Assembly: GCF_000952685.1 (NCBI RefSeq)
Contig: NZ_JYHV01000016.1
Location: forward strand, 1 to 64,000
DNA from: Stutzerimonas stutzeri
GTDB taxonomy: Bacteria; Pseudomonadota; Gammaproteobacteria; Pseudomonadales; Pseudomonadaceae
Reading direction: 5' to 3'
Length of the DNA stretch: 64,000 nucleotides
Made by a program: the position numbers and the translations under genes. A model generated the notes under the pieces. The model worked only from the letters and a program-made list of their open reading frames with translations, was not told where the DNA came from and did no database searches. Below are positions 58,830 to 64,000 of this stretch, piece by piece (position 1 is the stretch's first letter; the number at the start of each line of letters is the position of its first letter).

Positions 58830-59726
58830 ATGACTGCCCAGACCCTCACCACCCACTCGGCGCCGACGCCACCGCGATTCGTGGTCTCGGCCGGCGCGCA
58901 TGCTGGTGCCTCATTTCTGCTTACCGATGAGCGCTGTCGGATCGGCAGCGACCTGACCTGCGATGTCGTGCTCAGTGACGCCGTGATCGCGCCCGAGCAC
59001 TTCGCGCTGCAACTGGTCAAGCGCAAGGGGTTGCGCGTCGAAGCCGTTGGTGCCGATCTGCATGTCGACGGCACCCATGTCGCGCAGGGCTGCGGGTACC
59101 TTGGTCGGCTACCTGTCACGCTCAGGATCGGTGAGGTGGAGATGCACATTTGCGCGGGTACCACTGGTGCGATCGCGACGCCGCTGCAGAGCTGGCTGGA
59201 TCGTCGCGCTGCGGTGTTAGCCGGAAGTGTCGCGGGTCTCGGGTTGTGCCTGTTTCCTTTTCTGGCCATGAGTGGCGCTTCGTCGCGTGTAGAGCCAGAG
59301 CAGCCCGCCCAAACATCCATAAGCGTTGCCCCAGCGTCTGCTGACCCTACCGAAGAACTGCGCGCCCGGTTGGCAGACGCGAATCTTCAAGCGCTACGCC
59401 TGGATGTTCAGGGCAGCTACCTGCAGGTGACCGGCGCGCTCGATGCCGACAGGATGCAACGGTGGCGCGATGTCCAGCGTTGGTTCGACCAAACCTACGG
59501 GCACAGCCATCTGCTGCACGGTGCGGTCAGCCCGGTCGCGCCGATCGAACCGCCTCGCGTGCGGGTGCAAGCGATCTGGACAGGGGAAAACCCCTACGTG
59601 ATCGGCGAAAACGGACAACGCTTATACCCGGGTGCAGCAGTGGACGGTGGTTGGGTGCTGGCGAGCATCGAAGCCGAGCGCCTGCTGCTGCGTCGCGATG
59701 GCGCCGAGTTCGTGCTGACCCTATGA
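58830..59726 (+). CDS. sctD: type III secretion inner-membrane ring protein SctD (short form)
   Basis: This 298-residue protein has the SctD layout: a cytoplasmic FHA-like domain at about 15-115 (FLLTDERCRIGSDLTCDVVLSD), one transmembrane helix at about 128-150 (VLAGSVAGLGLCLFPFLAMSG), and a periplasmic region with a BON-like ring-building fold (QGSYLQVTGALDADRMQRW). At about 300 residues it is shorter than YscD (about 420), so one or more periplasmic ring modules are missing. It starts at the ATG at 58830. It forms the outer ring of the inner-membrane platform around SctJ, which is not in the window. Confidence 0.78.
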   Translation: MTAQTLTTHSAPTPPRFVVSAGAHAGASFLLTDERCRIGSDLTCDVVLSDAVIAPEHFALQLVKRKGLRVEAVGADLHVDGTHVAQGCGYLGRLPVTLRIGEVEMHICAGTTGAIATPLQSWLDRRAAVLAGSVAGLGLCLFPFLAMSGASSRVEPEQPAQTSISVAPASADPTEELRARLADANLQALRLDVQGSYLQVTGALDADRMQRWRDVQRWFDQTYGHSHLLHGAVSPVAPIEPPRVRVQAIWTGENPYVIGENGQRLYPGAAVDGGWVLASIEAERLLLRRDGAEFVLTL

Positions 59727-59763
59727 GCCGACAAACGCTAGACATCCACCGGAGCTCATGGCG

Positions 59764-60147
59764 ATGAGAATCGATCCCCATCGACTTGGTCGTTCAGCGG
59801 GCCCGGACGTGTCGGCAGCAACCACTGCCGATGCGGTGCGGCGTTTCAATCCGGTCGTCAACGGTACCGCTGGTGACACCTTCGAGCGCTTGCTGCGTAC
59901 AAGGCGCGGCGCTCAGACTCGGTCCCTGATCAGCGCGTTGGAGCGGGCAACGATGCCCATCATTGACGATCCGGCGCTGCTCGGCGAAAGCCGTTCGCTG
60001 GAAGTTCTTCAGTACCTGCTGGACCAGGTGCTGCCATCGTTGGAAGGCGACGCTGAAACCTTGGAAACCCTCGAGTGCATGCTGCTGGAAGAGTGCGATC
60101 AGCAGATGGCGCTTCTCGAATGGTTATCGCCGGATCCGATTTCATGA
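59764..60147 (+). CDS. sctX: probable SctX (YscX-like) type III secretion protein
   Basis: This 127-residue soluble protein has a disordered N-terminus and a helical C-terminal half (SLEVLQYLLDQVLPSLE, then LECMLLEECDQQMALLEWL). This resembles the C-terminal pattern of YscX (a paired-helix segment ending in an acidic, Cys-containing stretch followed by L-L-x-x-L). Its place directly before a YscY-like gene and sctV is the yscX-yscY-yscV order of Yersinia. I start at the ATG at 59764, which has GGAG at good distance; the ATG at 59758 is too close. Gene coupling to sctY is by ATGA. Similarity is weak and the call depends on context. Confidence 0.5.
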   Translation: MRIDPHRLGRSAGPDVSAATTADAVRRFNPVVNGTAGDTFERLLRTRRGAQTRSLISALERATMPIIDDPALLGESRSLEVLQYLLDQVLPSLEGDAETLETLECMLLEECDQQMALLEWLSPDPIS

Positions 60148-60473
60148 GCATTCACCACCACGAGGCCGCGCAATGGCTACAAGTGCGTGGCGATCTTTAC
60201 TCGCGCGCCGGACAGCCCCAGCGCGGGCTGGCGATGCTATTGCTCGCCGTGCGCCTTGCCCCCACGCAGCCTTCCATTCTTCGGACGCTGATTGGTGGCT
60301 TCCTTGCTGCGGGTGATGGCCGCCGCGCGCTGCTAGCGATCGATCAGCTGGCCTTGCTCGAAGGCGAAAAGGCCGACCACCAGTTATTGCGCAGCCGGGC
60401 CTTATGGATACTCAACCGGCGTGACGATGCGCGCGAGTGTTTTCACCGCTATCTGGCCTGGAGAACCGAATGA
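60144..60473 (+). CDS. sctY: TPR-type SctY (YscY-like) chaperone
   Basis: This 109-residue all-helical protein has about three tetratricopeptide repeats (GDLYSRAGQPQRGLAMLLLA, AAGDGRRALLAIDQLALLEG, RDDARECFHRYLAW). Length, repeats and the C-terminal ARECFHRYLAW resemble YscY (which ends ARHAYQHYLEL, as I recall), the chaperone that binds SctX and helps SctV. It overlaps both neighbours by ATGA, so sctX, sctY and sctV should be made together. It could also correspond to the rhizobial TPR protein next to RhcV. Confidence 0.7.
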   Translation: MSIHHHEAAQWLQVRGDLYSRAGQPQRGLAMLLLAVRLAPTQPSILRTLIGGFLAAGDGRRALLAIDQLALLEGEKADHQLLRSRALWILNRRDDARECFHRYLAWRTE

Positions 60474-62602
60474 CCCTGGCTCCGTTGAATCGCCTGGCGC
60501 AACTGGCTGCTGGTCGCAGCGACGTGGTGATCGCCGCGTTCATGCTCCTCGCTGTGGCGATGATGATCATGCCGCTGCCGACCTGGCTGGTAGATCTGCT
60601 CATTGGCATCAACATCGCGTTCAGTCTGTTGATCCTGGTTGTTGCGTTTTACCTGACCCGAGCAGTGGACTTTTCCGCCTTGCCGCCAGTGATCCTGCTG
60701 AGCACCTTATTTCGGTTAGCGTTGTCGATCACGACCACTCGCCTGATCCTGTTGGAAGGTGACGCTGGCGAGATCGTGCAAGCCTTTGGCGAATTCGTCA
60801 TTGCCGGTGAAGTGCTGATCGGCCTTGTGGTGTTCCTGATCATCACGGTTGCGCAGTTTCTGGTGATTACCAAGGGTTCGGAACGCGTGGCCGAAGTAGC
60901 CGCCCGCTTTACGCTCGACGCGATGCCGGGCAAGCAGATGAGTATCGACAACGATCTGCGCAACGGCGACATCGATCAGCAGGAGGCGCGCACGCGGCGC
61001 TCCCGTCTGGAGCGCGAGAGCCAGCTCTACGGAGCGATGGATGGCGCGATGAAGTTTGTCAAAGGCGACGCGATCGCCGGCCTCGTGATCCTCTTCGTCA
61101 ACCTGTTCGGCGGTTGGATGATCGGTATGCTCAAGCGTGGAATGCCGTTTGACGAGGCCCTTCATACCTATTCACTGCTGACCGTAGGTGATGGTCTGAT
61201 CGCCCAGATTCCCGCGCTGTTGATTGCCGTTGCGGCGGGCACGGTAGTGACCCGCGTCGCGTCTGAAGACGAGCGCGACCTGGGTACGGAAATCGTCGGT
61301 CAGTTGGGTGCCAACTCGCGGGCGCTGGGGCTGACGGCCGTCATTCTTGGCGGCATGGCGATCGTGCCGGGCTTCCCCGCCCCTGTGTTTCTGGCCCTGT
61401 CTGCGATTCTTGGCGCCTTCGCCTACCGTCTGGCGCGTCGCGAGCGGCCAGTACAGGCGGCCGGTGCCGACCCGGTGCTCGAGAGCCTGATTGCGACGCC
61501 GCCGGCTGAGCCGCAGGTTGGACCGGCCTTGGTGGAAAGCGATGACCGGAACTGCCGCGTTACGCTGTGGCTGGGGGCTGCGCTGGAGCGTGATCTGGTC
61601 CTCGACGCTGTAAGAGCTCAGGCGGGCGAAGCGCGCCAGCAGGTCATGGATGAACTGGGCATCGAGCTGCCGCGTGTCGGTGTGCGATGCGATCCGAGCG
61701 CAGCGCAGGGCCGCATCGGTGTCGATATTGATGGGGTGCCGATCGCCGAGGCGAGCGTCGCGCCGGGCTGTCTGCAGGTACTTGACGACACGGTGACGCT
61801 GTCACTGGCCGGCTTCGACGCACAGTACCTGCCACCTTTGATCGGGCGGCGGGAAACTTTATGGGTCGAACGAGGCGCACGCACTGCGCTGAATGAGGCA
61901 GGAGTGGCCTGTCGGGGAATCGACGAAGCGCTCGGCGCCTATCTGGCGCATACGCTACGGCGGTACGCCGCGGAGTTTCTCGGTATCCAGGAAACTCGCC
62001 AACTGCTGTCGCGAATGGAAGCTGAGTATCCTGAGCTGGTCAAGGAAGCCCAGCGCGTCGTGTCGTTGCAGCGCACGTCCGAAGTATTTCGGCGGCTGCT
62101 GGACGAAGGCATTGCACTGCGCAACTTGCGCGGCGTGCTCGAAGCGCTGGTGGAGTGGGGCGGGCGCGATCTTGAAATTCATGTGTTGAGCGAGCATGTC
62201 CGTGCGGCACTGTCGCGTCAGATCTGCCACCGCCACGCCGACGGCAACCGCGTCATCGCAGCCTTTACCTTCACCCGTCCGCTGGAAGAGGCGATCAGAC
62301 AGGCGCTACGTCGTAGCGATCGCGCCCAGGCATTGCCCGAAGCCCTCTCTCGTGGCGTGTTGTCCCAGCTCCAGGGGCATTACGACGGACTGAGCGGCAA
62401 CCTGGAACCGGTGCTGATGACATCACCAGACCTGCGCCGCTATCTGCGCCAATTGGTTGTCCGGCAAGGGCTCGATATCGCCGTACTGAGCTTCCAGGAC
62501 CTGACCCGCGAATTTTCCGTGCAGCCACTCGCGCCTGTGGAGCTGCCGCGGGGCTATAAACCGTCGCCAGAACGCGCCCCTGCGTCAATGGCAGCCTCTT
62601 GA
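60470..62602 (+). CDS. sctV: type III secretion export gate SctV (HrcV/YscV/LcrD)
   Basis: This 710-residue inner-membrane export-gate subunit has about eight N-terminal helices within the first 340 residues, the FHIPEP-family segment around FTLDAMPGKQMSIDNDL, and a large cytoplasmic C-terminal domain that forms the nonameric ring. It is the most secure type III marker in the window and is found in both secretion and flagellar systems; the non-flagellar context supports SctV over FlhA. The ATG at 60470 overlaps the sctY stop; an upstream GTG at 60437 is not needed. Its C-terminus includes a proline-rich PPRG-type tail before the stop. Confidence 0.96.
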   Translation: MTLAPLNRLAQLAAGRSDVVIAAFMLLAVAMMIMPLPTWLVDLLIGINIAFSLLILVVAFYLTRAVDFSALPPVILLSTLFRLALSITTTRLILLEGDAGEIVQAFGEFVIAGEVLIGLVVFLIITVAQFLVITKGSERVAEVAARFTLDAMPGKQMSIDNDLRNGDIDQQEARTRRSRLERESQLYGAMDGAMKFVKGDAIAGLVILFVNLFGGWMIGMLKRGMPFDEALHTYSLLTVGDGLIAQIPALLIAVAAGTVVTRVASEDERDLGTEIVGQLGANSRALGLTAVILGGMAIVPGFPAPVFLALSAILGAFAYRLARRERPVQAAGADPVLESLIATPPAEPQVGPALVESDDRNCRVTLWLGAALERDLVLDAVRAQAGEARQQVMDELGIELPRVGVRCDPSAAQGRIGVDIDGVPIAEASVAPGCLQVLDDTVTLSLAGFDAQYLPPLIGRRETLWVERGARTALNEAGVACRGIDEALGAYLAHTLRRYAAEFLGIQETRQLLSRMEAEYPELVKEAQRVVSLQRTSEVFRRLLDEGIALRNLRGVLEALVEWGGRDLEIHVLSEHVRAALSRQICHRHADGNRVIAAFTFTRPLEEAIRQALRRSDRAQALPEALSRGVLSQLQGHYDGLSGNLEPVLMTSPDLRRYLRQLVVRQGLDIAVLSFQDLTREFSVQPLAPVELPRGYKPSPERAPASMAAS

Positions 62603-62619
62603 GCCGGCAAGGAGCGCCC

Positions 62620-63948
62620 ATGCCCGAACGTTTTCTGAACGCTATCCATTGGCTGACTGCGGCCACGTACCGGCCGCTGTGCTGGTTGGTGCTTGCCTTC
62701 GGATTGATGCCGGTCATGGCTCAGGCCCGCCCGGTCACGATCGATCCTGGCAGTGCCCAGCAGATCGGCCTGACGCCGGGGGAAGGGAGGGTGCTGCGCT
62801 TTCCTGCGGCCGTTGAGTCACTGTTTGTCGCCGATCCGACGATCGCTGACGTACGCGTCGTCTCCGACGGCGTCGCTTATGTCTACGCCAAGGCGGTTGG
62901 CAATACCGATCTGATCGCTCTGGGGCCAGAACAACAAACACGCGGCACGGTCAGCCTGGACGTTCGGCCCGACGGTGGTGGCAAGGTGCGTGTCGATCTT
63001 GCCGGGCGCCGCGCGTTCGCATCCGGAGAAGCGGATACGGTGCAGTCTGCGCTGGCTACCCAGGCTTCGTTGGACAGCCAGGCTATAGAAGGCCAACCGG
63101 CCATCAATGCGACCACTTATGCCGGCTCGCCACAGGTCAACATCCGAGTTCGGTTCGCCGAGGTTTCACGTCAGCAACTGCTCAGTTATGGCGTTAACTG
63201 GAACGCCTTGGTCAACGCCGGCAACTTCTCGTTCGGCCTGGTGACCGGTGGCCCGTTGGCCAGCGCGGCAGCCAACGGGGCGACCAACCTGATCGGTGGC
63301 GGTTTCAGCTCCGGCAGCGGCAGTGTCGACGTGCTGCTCGACGCGCTGCAGAGTAACGGTATTCTCGAGATTCTTGCCGAGCCGAATATCACGGCCATGA
63401 CCGGGCAGACTGCAAGCTTTTTGGCGGGCGGGGAGATCCCGGTGCCGGTCCCCGTCAGCAACGAGCTGGTGGGTATCGAATACAAACCTTATGGCGTCTC
63501 GCTAATGTTCACCCCGACGCTGCTACCCGGCGAGCGGATCGGTCTGCGGGTGCGACCTGAAGTCAGCAGCCTGGATGGCAGCAGCACGGTTGAAATCGCC
63601 GGGCTGACGGTGCCGACGTTCCGTATCCGCCGCGCCGATACGCGGGTAGAGGTAGGCAGCGGACAGACCTTCGCCATTGCCGGGTTGTTCCAACGCAATA
63701 ACTCGCAAGACATGGATCGCCTGCCGCTACTGGGAGATATGCCGGTGCTGGGCAGCTTGTTTCGTTCCCGGCGCTTTCAGCAGAACGAGACGGAGCTGGT
63801 CATCCTGATCACGCCGTATCTGGTCGAGCCGAGCGGCGAGCGCGACTTGGCGACACCGCTGGACCCGGCGGGCACCAATCCCGCCTGGCAACTGGCTGGC
63901 GCGTCAGCGTTCACGCGTCGTACGGAGTTCGGCTTCCATGTTGAATGA
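62620..63948 (+). CDS. Tad/CpaC-type secretin in the type III secretion locus
   Basis: This 442-residue outer-membrane secretin has a signal peptide ending at AQA (about residue 36), an N-terminal pilus-assembly domain (VLRFPAAVESLFVADPTIADV, NTDLIALGP), a short N-domain and a C-terminal secretin core (NITAMTGQTASFLAGGEIPV, GVSLMFTPTLLPGERIGLRV, TELVILITPYLVEP). The N-terminal domain and short length are those of Tad pilus secretins (CpaC/RcpA), not of YscC/HrcC proteins (500-600 residues with N0-N3 domains). It follows sctV by 17 bases, with AAGGAG, and its stop overlaps a further gene. It probably serves as the SctC-equivalent outer-membrane pore. Confidence 0.85.
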   Translation: MPERFLNAIHWLTAATYRPLCWLVLAFGLMPVMAQARPVTIDPGSAQQIGLTPGEGRVLRFPAAVESLFVADPTIADVRVVSDGVAYVYAKAVGNTDLIALGPEQQTRGTVSLDVRPDGGGKVRVDLAGRRAFASGEADTVQSALATQASLDSQAIEGQPAINATTYAGSPQVNIRVRFAEVSRQQLLSYGVNWNALVNAGNFSFGLVTGGPLASAAANGATNLIGGGFSSGSGSVDVLLDALQSNGILEILAEPNITAMTGQTASFLAGGEIPVPVPVSNELVGIEYKPYGVSLMFTPTLLPGERIGLRVRPEVSSLDGSSTVEIAGLTVPTFRIRRADTRVEVGSGQTFAIAGLFQRNNSQDMDRLPLLGDMPVLGSLFRSRRFQQNETELVILITPYLVEPSGERDLATPLDPAGTNPAWQLAGASAFTRRTEFGFHVE

Positions 63949-64000
63949 GATCCGCTTTTTTTCTGCAACGGTCGTTTGGGTGGGGCTGGTTGCGATGCTT
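63938..64000 (+). CDS. partial gene cut by the window edge, coupled to the secretin
   Basis: An ATG at 63938 opens inside the secretin stop region (overlap 11 bases) and reads MLNEIRFFSATVVWVGLVAML up to the edge. This looks like a signal peptide or membrane anchor. In Tad clusters the gene after CpaC is often the lipoprotein CpaD; in type III operons it could be the SctJ lipoprotein. Too little is visible to choose. Confidence 0.55.
   Translation, partial: MLNEIRFFSATVVWVGLVAML

Noticed and set aside
59764-60147. TyeA or HrpJ/SctW gatekeeper
   Set aside because: The size and the C-terminal helix pattern fit YscX better, and the gene order X-Y-V supports this. The call is kept at low confidence.
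62620-63948. GspD or PilQ secretin
   Set aside because: The N-terminal pilus-type domain, the short length and the absence of N1-N3 and AMIN domains argue against type II and type IVa pilus secretins.

Overview
The window reads as a high-GC gammaproteobacterial chromosome of the Pseudomonas type, most likely the P. stutzeri (Stutzerimonas) group. This rests on gene content and on the order acnB - DUF1289 gene - uspA - lpxH - ppiB - glnS - cysS - folD - tRNA-Arg/His/Leu, which I recall from P. aeruginosa and relatives; no database was available. Coding density is high, most operons use ATGA or similar stop/start overlaps, and rho-independent terminators bound many units.

Layout. 0-9 kb: a small operon with a DUF421 membrane protein and two related small proteins, a chemoreceptor, undecaprenyl-diphosphatase, a cold-shock/DUF1294 fusion, a LysR/azoreductase divergon and the ABC-F protein YbiT. 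9.5-18.5 kb: an envelope-stress type locus in which mipA-response regulator-sensor kinase face a complete tripartite RND efflux operon, with a candidate operator between them. 19.7-29.5 kb: conserved housekeeping genes (acnB, uspA, miaE, lpxH, ppiB, glnS, cysS). 29.6-33.2 kb: a TetR-controlled HlyD/ABC-2 export operon. 33.3-41.3 kb: an AcoR-type sigma-54 activator divergent from a six-gene glycerol-type ABC uptake operon (glpSTPQUV-like), with a near-consensus -24/-12 promoter and an array of TGTTCA half-sites. 41.4-42.9 kb: folD and three tRNAs.

From the tRNA-Leu 3' end (about 42.85 kb) to the right edge the content is accessory. It begins with a decayed MocR-type aminotransferase pseudogene, a ProQ/FinO-domain protein and roughly 1.5 kb of unassigned DNA. 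A second chemoreceptor follows, then a redox operon (two-domain TlpA-like protein, ScsB/DsbD, azoreductase) divergent from an intact MocR regulator.

The last 9.5 kb is the left part of a type III secretion locus. It holds a 1233-residue NolX/HrpF/HrpK-like translocator candidate with four tandem repeats of exactly 133 residues, a 53-residue small protein followed by a strong hairpin, a short SctD with a cytoplasmic FHA-like domain, a probable SctX, a TPR SctY, the export gate SctV, and a secretin whose N-terminal domain is of the Tad/CpaC-RcpA pilus type rather than the usual SctC type. Combining Ysc-type SctX/SctY, a Xanthomonas/Rhizobium-type translocator and a Tad-type secretin in one locus is the most interesting feature here. 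The ATPase, export apparatus, needle and effectors would have to lie beyond base 64000.
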